A stretch of 64,000 nt of DNA from Branchiostoma lanceolatum (GCF_035083965.1 NC_089726.1:12157501-12221500); one strand, 5' to 3'. Shown: positions 1-27,728, counted from the first letter of the stretch. Notes: generated by a model from the letters alone, not told the origin. A program made the numbers and translations.

Positions 1-439
1 CAAACTGAGGCAAAATTGTGACTTAAAACTGTACACTTGTGTCTCAGAGAGATGTGTCCATTAGAAGCTGACAAAATTTTTTATTTCATAATCCAACAAC
101 TTTTGATAATATGTACTTGATTGGCTTGGGAAGGATTGCGTTGCCTTTGTTAGCTCAATTCATTGTACATTGTGCTTGGTTAGGAGTCCTGTAGACCCCT
201 CAGATGATGGCTTGCGACTGGTAAACTTCATCATTCATGAGCTCAAAAGTCTATCATAAATAACAAATCGCACTCGAACTAGCCTAACTTGGTCTATTTG
301 TTGTGACTAAATGTTTGAGCCAGAGTTAACAGATTTAAACTTGACATTTATGCTGGTAGTTGCAATTAAGTTCCCAACTCTATTGGATGTAAGAAAAACT
401 TTTCTAGAGTGGGGAAAAGGAAAGACACAGCCACACAGC

Positions 440-1532
440 TAACGTTGGGTAACATGAATTCGCGGGGTACTTAAATTCGCGATTTTTCGAAAACGGCGTA
501 TTTAGGGATATGTGCTACATGCAAAATCAGTTATAACGCCAGCAATGCAAAGCAGATAGACTAACGTATTCAGAACACTGGCTGAAAAGCTTCGATAACC
601 ATGCATTAGAAGTTGGCGACGTCAAAAACTCTCCGTCCCTTATTGACAGAGTCTGGGGGCTTCGTGGGAGAATCACCCAGCACGGTTGTTCGCTGGTTTA
701 TAAGACAAATGTCACATCTCCTGCCTGCTAAACACAATTATTTATAAGACAACTTATTACAATCTCTTTTGCTAACCTGCAACTGGATTCTAAGTGTGAT
801 CAATCATCAAAACTCCTCTCTGTTGCTACAACCTACGGCACGTTTTTTTTCCCGCCGCCATATTGTTAACCAGAATCCTGTTGTCAAGCAGACGACAAAG
901 GTTTGTGAGGAACACTTTTTTGTCTAAATGCTGCGTGTGATAGTGGACTGAGGAAGATATTTTCCTCAAAGTTTGCTCCTAACACAACAAGGAACACATG
1001 GACATAGTAGTATTACCATTGCTACGGCATCCAGCTAACTTTCCATGAATAATGTAACGTTACACGTTGCCCGATGATGACGATGGGCCGACTTTGAGTG
1101 AAGTTCTACCGACTCAACACACGGGTTGTTCCCGAACTGGCCTGATGTGTGCGGTACGGCCGTTTTTCGTGTATTTTTTTTACTTGGACATGTCTATATC
1201 CATAGCACTCTCCTCAAGCCAAGGATAGAACGAATAGCTGCTGTATAAAATGTGATTAGCGGTAAGATATTCAAGACGAATCTTCTCTCCCGAATTAATG
1301 TGCCCCCCTGTCCGACAGCACCTTTATTGTGCGTGCGGCGGACGGTAGTTTCAAGTTGAAATATTATGGTGTCAGCACGACTAGAGACAAAATCTACCAT
1401 ATATATGATTAGTGCAAAGATAGTACATGATACTGACAGAATTATAGAAAAAAAGGATGGTTTATTGTTCTGCTAGATTGATTTCAGTCAACCATTATCG
1501 GAAAAATCCCGAATTTATGTTACCCAACGTTA
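440..1532 (+). mobile_element. 1.09-kb TIR element, copy 1
   Basis: The segment begins TAACGTTGGGTAAC and ends with its reverse complement GTTACCCAACGTTA. Inside these termini the two ends stay partly complementary (CTAAATTCG- and GGGATTTTTC-like blocks). If the terminal TA is read as target-site duplication, the element is a roughly 1.09-kb TA-inserting, non-autonomous TIR element. A second nearly identical copy lies inverted at 2106-3199. No transposase is visible; the only shared reading frame is 68 codons (1194-1400, minus). Family assignment is not possible from the sequence alone. Confidence 0.7.
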
Positions 1533-1876
1533 CATTGAGAACGGGCTAGTAAAAGAAACTTATGTGTTGGCTATATCCACCCACTTATGTGCTGGGAATG
1601 GCATTTAAGAAATGGGGGTCATGATTTCCAAAATGTGGAGCAAGGTTAGGAGTCATTCCGTTGGGACAATTCATCAGCCATACTGCTGGGCACCACATGG
1701 TAAAATACAGCACAGTCATCACAAGGCCAAGGAGGGAGGGTCACCCTTACACCTGTTGCCCAGGCAACAAACATAAACACTCTTGCACAGGGCCAAATGA
1801 AGAGTGACAGGGATATGTTACAGATGCAGGTCTGCTGGTGTGGCACCCATAATTCATAACAAGAAATGATAGAATG

Positions 1877-2000
1877 AGATCTAGTGTTAGCCTCCGATGC
1901 CGGGCCAGCAATAAGAAAAAAAAATATAATAGTATAAAAACAATAACTTGAAAAAGAAAACAGCCGGGTTGAGTCTGCATCGGAGGCTAATCTAGTATCT
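1877..2000. repeat. 124-bp imperfect hairpin (MITE-like)
   Basis: A 24-bp imperfect inverted repeat (core TTAGCCTCCGATGC at left, GCATCGGAGGCTAA at right) encloses about 76 bp of A/T-rich sequence. Inner CCGGGC/GCCGGG-like blocks extend the stem. It sits in the unique spacer between the two 1.09-kb inverted copies. It may be a small MITE; no target duplication was established. Confidence 0.45.
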
Positions 2001-2105
2001 TTTCTTTTCATACCACAGTTGGCAAAGAAGCAAACAACTTGAGCCTAAAAATGCATAGCACTATTTATCTCAGGTTGCGTTGAGATTCCAGTGCAGCTAG
2101 GTGTC

Positions 2106-3199
2106 TAACGTTGGGTAACCTAAATTCGGGATTTTTCCGATAATGGTTGACTGAAATCAATCTAGCAGAACAATAAACCATCCTTTTTTTCTATAATTCT
2201 GTCAGTATCATGTACTATCTTTGCACTAATAATATATATGGTAGATTTTGTCTCTAGTCGTGCTGACACCATAATATTTCAACTTGAAACTACCGTCCGC
2301 CGCACGCACAATGACAGTGTTGTCGGACAGGGGGGCACATTAATTCGGGAGAGAAGATTCGTCTTGAATATCTTACCGCTAATCACATTTTATACAGCAG
2401 CTATTCGTTCCATCCTTGGCTTGAGGAGAGTGCTATGGATATAGACGTGTCCAAGTAAAAAAAATACACGAAAAAACGGCCGTACCGCATACATCAGGCC
2501 AGTTCGGGAACAACCCGTGTGTTGAGTCGGTAGAACTTCACTCAAAGTCGGCCCATCGTCATCATCGGGCAACGTGTAACGTTACATTATTCATGGTAAG
2601 TTAGCTGGATGCCGTAGCAATGGTAATACTACTATGTCCATGTGTTCCTTGTTGTGTTAGGAGCAAACTTTGAGGAAAATATCTTCCTCAGTCCACTATC
2701 ACACGCAGCATTTAGACAAAAAAGTGTTCCTCACAAACCTTTGCCGTCTGCTTGACAACAGGATTCTGGTTAACAATATGGCGGCGGGAAAATACACGTG
2801 CCGTAGGTTGTAGCAACAGAGAGGAGTTTTGATGATTGATCACACTTAGAGTCCAGTTGTAGGTTAGCAAAAGAGATTCTAATTAGTTGTCTTGTAAATA
2901 ATTGTGTTTAGCAGGCAGGAGATGTGACATTTGTCTTATAAACCAGCGAACAACCGTGCAGTGTGAGTCTCCCACGAAGCCCCCAGACTCTGTCAATAAG
3001 GGACGGAGAGGTTTTGACGTCGCCAACTTCTAATGCATGGTTATCGAAGCTTTTCAGACAGTGTTCTGAATGCGTTAGTCTGTCAAGTTTGCATTTCTAG
3101 CGGTATTACTGATGTTGCATCTAGCACATATCCCTAAATACCCCGTTTTCGAAAAATCCCGACTTTAAGTACCCCACGAATTTAGGTTACCCAACGTTA
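2106..3199 (-). mobile_element. 1.09-kb TIR element, copy 2 (inverted)
   Basis: This is a near-identical reverse-complement copy of 440-1532, with the same termini TAACGTTGGGTAAC...GTTACCCAACGTTA and one base longer. Together the copies form a long inverted repeat with about 1.09-kb arms and a 573-bp spacer. The 68-codon frame is repeated here at 2238-2444 (plus) with three amino-acid differences. Both copies are TA-flanked, so either two independent insertions or one composite inverted unit is possible. Confidence 0.7.
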
Positions 3200-3398
3200 T
3201 ATCAATGTCATGATAAACTGTCTACTGAATCTTCAATCAGAGGTACATGTATAAAGGCTGCCAATGTCCAGGCCTAAATACAAATGTCTAAAGCTTCCTT
3301 CGGGACAGTTAGGACAATACACTGGAATGAAAATGAAGTGAAAAAAGAAGGTAAGATAAGACTGAATGCACTTGATCGGGTTTTACAAAAATTTATAC

Positions 3399-3459
3399 GG
3401 CTAGATGTGAGTGAAACCAAAGAGGCTTTTAACCTCTTTGGTTTCACTCACATCTAGCC
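3399..3459. repeat. Perfect 27-bp hairpin
   Basis: The block GGCTAGATGTGAGTGAAACC continues through CAAAGAGG, is followed by seven bases, and then returns as its exact reverse complement up to 3459. The centre (CAAAGAGG...CCTCTTTG) resembles the CAAGGAGG palindromes at 10545 and 41136. It looks like collapsed ends of an inverted-repeat element. Confidence 0.65.
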
Positions 3460-5294
3460 TTAACCTCCTTGGTGAAACCTATTACATTTTCTGTATTATG
3501 TATGTATATATTATGAATTTTCTCTGCTACTACATATACCTTTTGTGTTTATTTTTGTCAGTGTTTGTCTAGCTACAGCTATCTGTGGTCTGTGTTAGAA
3601 ATGAGGATACAAGTGCAGCTTGTTTTCCCATGCCTGCTAACACAACATGTCAGGAGCAGTGTTGGACAAGTTTCCTGACACAAGGTTCTGATAAAGAGCA
3701 CAGGAAAACAGCCCAGGCTGTGTTTATAGTCTCCAACCACAACAAACTGGGGAAATCAGTAACAGAGATGGAAAGGTCAAGTTTCCCCTTCTACTGAGTG
3801 TTTGTCTGACTTTCTACTATCACGCACTTTGGCTGAGTAAGCATTGTTGAATTGCTGAGCAGAGAGTTCAGCCAAAGTGGACCAAAGGATTATGTCAAAA
3901 AGTATGCAATGCATCATGCATGCAATTGCTGGCCAAAAAAGTGCTGTGTGTAACAATGTACATGTATTATATGGTGTAACTGGGGAAGATGAGATATTTT
4001 AAGCATATCTTCTTTATAGCAACGTTTCACACTTATTTCTTCGTTGCGGTAAGTCCTGTGCAACTGTGACAAGACGGGGGCATGCCATTTGTTTAGCGGA
4101 GACATGAGTGGTTTGCTCGTGTCCACCAAATCTGGATCTCAAACAAGTCGGCAAAGTCAGTTAGCCACAGAGAATTTAAATGAGTTTGCTGAGGCAACAT
4201 CACAGTGTACCTCCACACTTGTACTGGGCAGGCTGGAATCCTGTCTTGTTGGTTACTTCTCTCATGCATATAGAAGCACTTATCTGTGCCAAATGTGATA
4301 ATCTTACACAATATCTCATATCTGAAATTGCCAGGAATTTTTGTTTGAAGACAAGCATATTTTGCCATAAAGCACCAGGGTTGTTAAATTATCAGCTATT
4401 TTCAAGTCATGAGTAAATTTAGGGTCTTGAAGGTCAAGAGAAATCAACAAGTAACATGAATCCCAACTTATGTATCAAATACTGAGCTTGCGGTTTTGCA
4501 GTTCTGTGTTTTGCTGTGGGAGTAAATACAACCTTTTAGACCATGTGTTTCCTTATGACTGTCTTTACCCACTGCCGCCTCACCCCCCTGCTATGTTTAA
4601 CCTGACATTATCAGGTCATAATTGACATTTACACACCAGTGGATGTAACTTCTGCAAGGTGTACACTGGCTGGAAACTTTAAAGCTGGTAACATGACTAA
4701 TGTGACAGGCTAGGGGTGCGGCCAGGCCAACATTTTAGTATTAGAATTGATGAGTTCAGGTGCCAGTTCAAGGCACAGATAATGTGAGCAACACAGTGGT
4801 GTCAAAGTACCAATTTGAAAGAATAAATGTAATGGGAGTCTGCATTACTCATATAGGACACTTGAAAATAAGGGACAATAAATGAATGCCCTTTGTTTGG
4901 CGAATAAAGATGGTGTTCCTTTTTTTTAAGTGATGTGAAGAAAACTTGCACTTTACAGTAAAGTTATTCCCAAGTTTTCAGATGGTCCTGTCACACACAT
5001 TAAGTTCTCATAAGCTTTGCACAAGTTTAGAGCTTTAACAACCCAACAGTTCACATTTGCTTGGAGACAGCCCTCCCACCTCCACATATTTGTCTTCCAT
5101 TTCCTGGTGAACTTCCAAGAAAAGGCAATGATGTGACCACAGGCGCCATCAGCTTTGAGCTTGGGGTTGCCACAGGATCTCGTTCCTTATATTATAAACA
5201 ACTGTGCCCACAGGACCTACACAAGGCTTACTAGTATTACACAAGCCTTGAAACAAGTGTCATATCAGAATAATTTTTTTTTTTGGGGGGGGGA
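3460..5294. other. Intergenic, no supported gene
   Basis: Only short open frames without splice-consistent or family support were found on either strand. The stretch has a TAACCTCCTTGGTG block just after the 3399-3459 hairpin and is otherwise A/T-rich unique-looking sequence. Confidence 0.5.
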
Positions 5295-5354
5295 CCTTTT
5301 GGAATCTGTAAAATCATGCATGCACCTTTTGGAATCTGTAAAATCATGCATGCA
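5295..5354. repeat. 30-bp tandem duplication
   Basis: Two exact head-to-tail copies of a 30-bp unit starting CCTTTTGGAATCTGTAAAAT, each ending in ATGCATGCA. A G-run lies just upstream (5285-5293). Confidence 0.85.
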
Positions 5355-5565
5355 CAGTGAAGTTACATTGTTTCAAGGGGAAATGCTCTTTCATGCTCTA
5401 TCAAACCACACCAATATATTTTTAGGGTTCTCGGACGTTTTGAGGTGAAAACATAACCTAGCAAGAGGACATCATAAAAGCAGAGGGCAGGGAGGAAATC
5501 GTGAATATGACAGTATTCACTCCACAACACTGAGTGCAGCAAGAAATAAACCTGGTCCTCAGGCT

Positions 5566-5960
5566 TTGTTATCTCCATGAAAAATGGAGATATAGTTTTG
5601 GGTGCATCAGTGTGTTTTTGTGCGTGTTTGTGTTTCCGGACTATTGTAGTCAGCATAACTCAAGATCCTCTTGATGGATTATGATGATATTTGGTATGTG
5701 GGTAGGTGTTGGAAAGACGAAAGTCAAGTTCGATTTTGGGCCCCCTGGTATGTGACCTTGGTACTGTAGCAGAACTTCCATTTCTTGTGTCTTTTGACCT
5801 GAACGTGCTATGGTCTTGATTTTTTGGTAGTAGATAGCTTGTTATGTAAGAAAGAAGTGGTATAGGTTTGGGCCTCCTAGCAGCTTGCTCTGGAACTGCA
5901 GGGGTATTTTTGTCAAAATCTTCAGAGGCGAATAACTGAACAAAGGAACAATGGATTTCC
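5566..5960. repeat. Dispersed repeat, ATCTCCATGA family, copy 1
   Basis: The sequence beginning TTATCTCCATGA and running through TATAGTTTT, GTGTGGGTAGGTGTTG-like and CAAGT(T)CGATTTTGG blocks recurs at 41849-42075 in an HSD17B10 intron. Two copies in one window show an interspersed family. Exact ends and class are not determined. Confidence 0.6.
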
Positions 5961-6509
5961 AAGATATTTAGTATGCGGGTAGCTTATTTTCAGTATATTT
6001 TCCAGTGAAGCATATTTTCTTTTATAATCCGAGAACCAACAAATGAAATTGGTGAGGCCTTAGGATGGCTTGAGAGTGTGGAAGAATCATTTCTGGAACT
6101 TAAGGAGATAATGAAGTGTTGGTTAACATGCATTACAGTTCACACAAACTCCCAACATTTCGGATAGTCACAGATTGGAGCCCTTGGGGATGGTTGTTTT
6201 CATTTGCACTATCTCTAGTTGATAACACCCACACTTTATCAACCTCTCTTGCCACTTCCGCAATGATACTCACACAGCTGCCAGCTTACCTAACTGTGAT
6301 ACCACCGTAGAGCTTACAAAACAACACTTGATGCATTGCAGAACAAACCGTGAGAAGCAACAAAATGTACAAAACAAGTCCAAGATGTACCTTGTCCTAA
6401 TCTCCTGGTTCCCTAAGCATCGGGCACACAGAACAGATAACTTGAAAGGCATTGCGATTTGCCTGTCTATATCTGCTTGGAGATTACCATGTCCCTATGT
6501 CTAACTTGT

Positions 6510-6528
6510 CCCCCCCCCCCCCCCCCCC
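6510..6528. repeat. C19 homopolymer followed by A8
   Basis: An uninterrupted run of 19 C followed by eight A, and 26 bases later a short (GTAG)n tract near 6557-6573. It could form C-rich/G-rich secondary structures and is prone to length error in assembly. Confidence 0.9.
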
Positions 6529-6573
6529 AAAAAAAACGACCTGGAGGTCAAGGGAATAGGTAGGTAGGTAGGT

Positions 6574-8711
6574 ATGTGATCTCATTCATGCACACAAAGT
6601 TTGAATTGGTGGTGGCATCATGAACATTACTGAAAGTCAATCTAAGTTTGTGGGGATTTGATTTCAGGTAGGAGGGGATAGGTGGCATTCTAAGGTCTTT
6701 TAAGTTCAGGATTGAAACAATACAGTAGTACAGTCATGACAGTAGTAAGGCAGAGAACATGTGTGGTGAGTTTGCAATGAGAGCTCACAGCCAAAACCTG
6801 CAAACATAAAACCAACAGGAGTATTTCTCTATTTATAGTCAGTTGTACATTATTGGGGACAGGTCTGAGGAGTTGCTCAACACATCCATTGATAGGAATA
6901 AAGGCTGTTAGGTTTCAAAATGTTGGAAAAGAAATCAACTCTGACTTTGGCAAACAGCAATCAAGCAAAATTTTTAGTTTTGGGGGGGTAAAATTTAGCC
7001 CTCTCCCTGTCAAGGCCAAGGCCAGTCAGATCTGGAGGACAAGTTTTAGAAGGGCAGACACACAGGAGACCTTGGACATTATTGGCTCAATCTCATGGTG
7101 ACATCAAGTCTAGGGAAGCAGGAAGTTTAGGAAAGGCACTGTCTCCAAGCAGAAGTTGGTAGCAACAAAGTTAACGTTTTTCGACTGCCCTGTTGTCCTG
7201 AAAGGCAGCATGTCAACAACAAAATGGGGCATTTAAAATATGTTATGGAATTCCCTTCTAAAATCTCTAGCCCAGCAAATACACCTTAGACTGCCCCATC
7301 TGGTTTAGGCTGGTACAATCCAGTTGAATATACTCCCTTGACATAGCCCTGGCACCAATGTCATGTTATTGACACTGACAAGAGCATTAACCAGGAATGT
7401 ATAACTATAATTGATTAAGCAGAGTTAAGTGATGCAAGTCGTGCCATCTTTCACCACATAGTTTTTAGGGTAGTTTGTGTAATTTCCCAGTGGACACTGT
7501 TGGAAGCAGAACACAGAAGTAGTACCAGATATGTTATGACAGAGGATTCCTGTTATGAGCTGGCTGGTCAGGAGCTGAAACACATTGTCCTTGTAAAACT
7601 AAAACTAGTTTGAAATCTTCCTCTGGCAGTGGGTAAGAACAAGTTCTAGTTAGAAAGACTAAAACAACCTTTACAGTTTACCAGCCTGGCATCCACCGTA
7701 GCCTGGCTCCAGTCTGCTCCTACTGCCAAATAGTCTGGCATTGGTGGATAGAACAATTGGTATTCAGATATTTGCATAGAACATATTCCAGAGCTCTGAT
7801 CAGCTCGAAATATTTTTCAGAAGCAGTGTAACTGGGATCAAACTTCCGAATGACTGTTCGGACCATGCAATTCCTCTGTGTCTGAGTCAAGAGCCAATCA
7901 GAGCATTGGCATATATTTTACGCAAATATTCAAGTCTCAATAGTTTCTCTGTCAACCAGTGACAGACTATTTTGCGGGGAAACAATCAGAGGTGCTGACC
8001 AAGACTTCCTCTTATAAGACGTTGTAATAAAGGGAAGAAAGCAGTTTACAGCACTTACCTCCTATGTGTTTGATGTGCTATTACTAATGTTATCAGCCAC
8101 CCGTGTAAACATCTTATATGGATATACTATTGCTCCTGAAACTTTCAAGAATGTTAACTTAGTTCTGTAAGTCTGTACACACATTGTTTAGGGTCCTTTA
8201 TATTACAACACAAAGACCTCCGTTACATCACAAAACCAGAGTGCCTCTTCTTGCCAAAAGAAGCGTGTCAACAATCAAAAAAGGCACAAAATGTTTTCAT
8301 AGCACTGGTGGCAACACAACAATGTCAAGTTGGTGTTTTGACATTAAAAAATAGATCTCCTAATGCATTTTTAATAGCCCATTTCAGGTGCTCCTTATGT
8401 TCATTTTTTGGTGACAAGTAATATTTACAAAGACATCACTCCTTGACAAGACCAGCTCCTCTGATTACACCCCCTGTTGTGATATCAATACAAGCTGACA
8501 GCTTTAAATAAGAGGCATGAAAAGTCTACTTCAGCCTATACACAAGTCCTGCTTCTAATACATAGCATCCAGTGGTATGTGTATTGGAACTACACAGTTA
8601 TGAAATAAAGATGTTTAACCACATTTTGCTAAATTGTCTGTTACAGTATGGCAGTAGCTAGATCCTTGAATTCCTTGCCTTTGGGCATTTTAGGTGTACG
8701 ATAGAAATTGT
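6574..8711. other. Intergenic, no supported gene
   Basis: No frame with family support or a convincing exon was found. A GCCTGGCATCCACC...GGTGGATAG inverted block near 7685-7750 suggests a decayed repeat. It may be an intron or 3' region of the minus-strand gene whose first exon is at 8870-8945. Confidence 0.4.
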
Positions 8712-8869
8712 CTAAGGAATTCCTTGGCAACTGCTTGAAGGAGTGGAGTTGGCTTTGGACTTGCAACATGCAGGACCAAGTCCAAAAGGGCACAAACTTG
8801 AAGAATGAAGACTCATGTGGCAGTCCAACGAGAAGGGGACAATGAGAAAGACAGGAGTGAGGTACTTAC

Positions 8870-8945
8870 CAGAGCAGCCACTCAGCCATCTTCCCAGCAA
8901 ACACAGCGTTGTCGCCAGAAGCACACAGTCGCCAAACGTCTTCAT
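8870..8945 (-). CDS. Putative first coding exon with signal peptide
   Basis: On the minus strand an ATG at 8945 opens 25 codons plus one base, followed directly by a strong donor (G|GTAAGTACC). The peptide starts MKTFGDCVLLATTLCLLGRW and ends in a small/Cys-rich stretch (LSGCS), typical of a cleavable secretory signal peptide. The downstream exons would lie at lower coordinates, either hidden in 1-8.8 kb or beyond the left edge; I could not identify them. The protein family is therefore unknown. Support is the coincidence of start, hydrophobic leader and donor; it could still be chance. Confidence 0.45.
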
Positions 8946-10207
8946 CCTGGTTCGCGGCTTACTCCCAAGGATAGTCCTGGCTAATTCCGAGGAGGGGGAA
9001 GGTTGGCCTGTGGCAAGTCAATCTGGACTGCAAGCAGATCTGGCGCAGAGGCAGCTGGTGGGTTTGGGCTGCTTCTCTAGCTGTCACCTCCAGGCACCAT
9101 GTGGTTCTCCTCAGTCTGAAGGGCACACCACAAGGCTGCTAATTGGGTGCTGTAATTGGCTGTAGTCAGTGCCTGTTTACATAAACCCACCAAGCAGGGG
9201 TGATAGGGGTGATCTGGAAAACTGCCTTCTAATGCCCCAAAGCCCTTTAGAGGAGGTTGGGCAAGACTCTGGGCGGATTTCTGCACAAACAAGGAAGTTC
9301 AGACATTGCTGTGTATGCTACAGTTGAAATAGCAGATTGATCATTTTGGCAAAGAGAACAGGCCAGATTCAGGGGGGACAAACATTCAGCAAGTAAATGT
9401 ACCCTTGTGTCAGGGTCTACAAGATCTACACTTGGGAGAATCTGGAAAAATGTATTAAAATATCCCTTTCACCATATTAGAATGGCATCATGAGAATTGA
9501 ATCTGTTAATGGATATGAAGAATGATATCAAGTGTGTGATGGACCTTAGAGAGCATGTCTCATTATTTCTCATCTCCAGAAAGGAAGCTATGACTAGTAT
9601 GAGGCTTGTCCAACATGTCTGTTGCTTTTCTTCCCAATGATCAACTTTTTTTTTCTCAATGGAAATTGAAAAGGTGCATTTCATTGTTCTTTTCTTACTT
9701 TAAGATGTCACTCAGATTTCGTCACACAAAAGAGAAATCATAGAAATAGACTGAGCTTCCTGGCTTACCCATACATCTAGCATGGTATCAAAAGTTGTTA
9801 GTTTTGGCATCTGGCTGATTAAACTTCCTGATTGAACAAACAAACAAAAGCACTGTCCCTACATATAAAACAGCCAAGAGCTGTGTAAGTTAAGGGAATT
9901 GTTTGCAAACTGGGGAGCTTCTTATGTTTCAGTCTGGGGGTTCGATTAAAGGTATGTCTGTTATAATTGCAAACCACGAGTCATTATTCCCCAATTCCTT
10001 CTCTTTGTTGTCCAATTTTGTTTTAGCATGTTGGTTATGTCTTTGAGAAAATTTGGAACTCATCATAACAAATTGTGACCGGAAGATTGCTGTGTCTGAG
10101 AACTGGTATGCCTTATGTTATACTAGAGTATGCAGTGTTTTGGGTGCACTCTTGGCAGGTTGAGAACTTTACTAGACTTTCCCAAATATATTTTTGAGGC
10201 AGCCCTT

Positions 10208-10361
10208 ACATAGCCCAGAATCTGCATCTGGTCTAAGAAAGACTTTAACCTGACATAAGCCTAGTTTTCCCAGAATTTGTATCAGTTCCAAAAAGACTTT
10301 AACCTTACATAACCCTAGTTTTTCCAGAATTTGTATCAGTTCCAAGAATGGCATTAACCTT
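10208..10361. repeat. About 54-bp tandem repeat, nearly 3 copies
   Basis: Two full copies and one partial copy of a unit containing CCAGAATTTGTATCAGTTCC and AAAGACTTTAACCT. The copies are diverged, mainly in the middle. Confidence 0.75.
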
Positions 10362-10544
10362 ACTTAGATGTGCTACAAAGTAATGACTGATTGAGTTATA
10401 TATCCTGGCAAGTTTGGACAGGAATTTCCTTGTTTCCTACACGTACATCAGATTTCAAAGTCTCTCTGGTCTGCCAGAGGAACATTTAGCAACATCTTCA
10501 CAGAAATGAGTGGATGTTACATAAAAATTTTTGTTAGGTATTGG

Positions 10545-10568
10545 CAAGGAGGTTATATAACCTCCTTG
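10545..10568. repeat. 24-bp perfect palindrome flanked by direct repeat
   Basis: CAAGGAGGTTAT is followed immediately by its exact reverse complement. The palindrome lies between two copies of GGTATTGGCAA, one overlapping its left edge and one just right of it, as expected of a target-site duplication around a collapsed element. Related palindromes occur at 3418-3441 and 41136-41154. Confidence 0.75.
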
Positions 10569-12242
10569 GTATTGGCAAAGGATCGTTGTGTCTAACAACT
10601 GAATTCACCAGTATTCCATTTTGTCTTTTAACCGTGCATTAAGTTATCATCCTTCACCAGTATGTTTCCATTGCATGGTTGTAGAGAGCAACAGCATGTA
10701 TTCCTTGTGTAAGCAATACTTGCCACAGAGGAATATCTGTAAGATGAAGAAAAACCAAAATCTTGAGTATCGTAACTTCCTTGTAACAAATATGATGTCA
10801 ATGATAAGGTTGCATCTTGTACATTGGGAGTTTAAAAGGATTTTGCTCTGGCAGAGAAATTTGGAGATGAAACAATTTGCCCTCTGAATCTACCCCTTCG
10901 CTGACATCATGGTTTGGATCTAACACATATTGACAGAAGCCATGGCCAAACTTGACCCTTGTTCACCTTTAACCTCGAGGGTCAGTCTGCAGGGCATTAT
11001 TCAGTCTCCCTTTGGCATTGCAGTGATTTTCGGGATACTTCAGAGGATTCCTGGAGTAAAGAGCTAACAAATAGACAATCTGATAGCCCTTTCCTAACAT
11101 ACTTTACATTAGGCCAGAGGGCAAATCGTAAGGGTCACCTCTCACTTACATGTACCACAAAGCATAGCTCTGTTACATTTAAAACATTTGTGTGGGTGGA
11201 GGTAGAGGCCAGGAATGTTGCTTCTGAAAAAATTTTGTTCAGAACAAAAAGGCATTGTTTTCATAAATCCTCACAGAATACGTTCCTGAATAAAAGCATG
11301 TGAAGCTCGAAGAATTTAGCCTCGATTTCAGCTTATATGGCCAAGACATCATTTCCAATGGGGTATCACTGGATTACACACTCCACCACAGATGGTGCCA
11401 AAGTCAAGCATATGGTTTCAGTCTTAACTCAAGAAAATCAACTTGCCAATGAACTGTTTAATGCCAAGGCCATTCTATCCCTACCCATTATGGCTAATCA
11501 GTAATCATCTGTAGGCGAAGCCTTTGTCAAACACTGTTTCTGGTGAAGTTCCTTTGGGTGTTGATAGGGGGCATTGTCAACTTTTGAGACAAAATAAGCT
11601 GGTCAGGGCCTCTAAATAAGCAGTGGAAGCAAACGATCCTTTGTCATCAATTATCATATATAATACAGATAGACAACGGCAGAAATATTTCAACACATTT
11701 ATTGTTGTAGTATGAGAAAATACAACTGGTAAATCTTTTGTAAATGTAAAACAATAATAACCTGATATATCATACAAATAAGAAAAAAAAGATTCAACTA
11801 AACTATCAAAGAATTTCAATATACTGCTAGATAGAATTAACTGATAATGAATCAAAACTAGCTCAGTTCCCAAAATGAGCTTAATTGGATACAGTAATTG
11901 CAGTATGTAAAATTAGACATATTATCGTTAACCTCTTGAAAACATGGTTGCCTAAATGAAACAGTGAAAGTATTCGATATGTTTAGAACTTTGATTCTCT
12001 ACTCCAAATGTTTCCATAGTTACTAATTCTTTATCGTGATTCTGGGATGAACAGATAACACATACTTTCAGAACAGAACAAGTCAGCTTGTTGTTTAACA
12101 ACGACCACGACTGTTGCTTGGAATGTCTAAGTGATCAACTCTAGAATGCCTGAACCAACTCTTACTGCTATTTCAGCTGGAGCCACACATTGCACAATGG
12201 AAGTCTTTGCACTGTAACCATTAGCAAAACTTTGATGATCTC

Positions 12243-12248
12243 TTTATT
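12243..12248 (-). terminator. SMC1 poly(A) signal
   Basis: TTTATT on the plus strand reads AATAAA on the minus strand, 310 bases past the SMC1 stop codon. It is the first canonical signal in the right place. Confidence 0.6.
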
Positions 12249-12557
12249 GGTATTGCCTGTACTTCCACATCGTCAGTGCTGACCTAATCCCATATCCAAT
12301 TTTCTGTTTTCCAATCTCCTCCAATGCCTGCAGCTGTTTGGTGATGATTTTCCAGCTCGATTTTACTTGAATGCAACTTTGTTCATGGCAGGACTAGAAC
12401 TAGTCTTCTGAGCTACGTCGTCGCTATAATGCTAAATAAAGTTCCTTGTCATCAACAGATGAGCACGACACAACATGGAACAACTGAACGTTGGCTTATC
12501 TTCATGGAGCTTGTCAAAGGTCGGGTCAAGGCGCCACTGCCAGGTCAGGTCAAGGGT

Positions 12558-27728
<15,171 letters not shown>

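Larger units (their letters stand above)
9166..12242. other. Intergenic region downstream of SMC1
   Basis: No gene supported. It contains a degenerate tandem repeat (10208-10361), a perfect palindrome (10545-10568) and short unassigned open frames. The SMC1 poly(A) signal lies just past its right edge. Confidence 0.5.

Noticed and set aside
3585-4416. Several 60-90-codon frames as small genes
   Set aside because: They overlap on both strands, lack family resemblance, and are expected by chance in this base composition.
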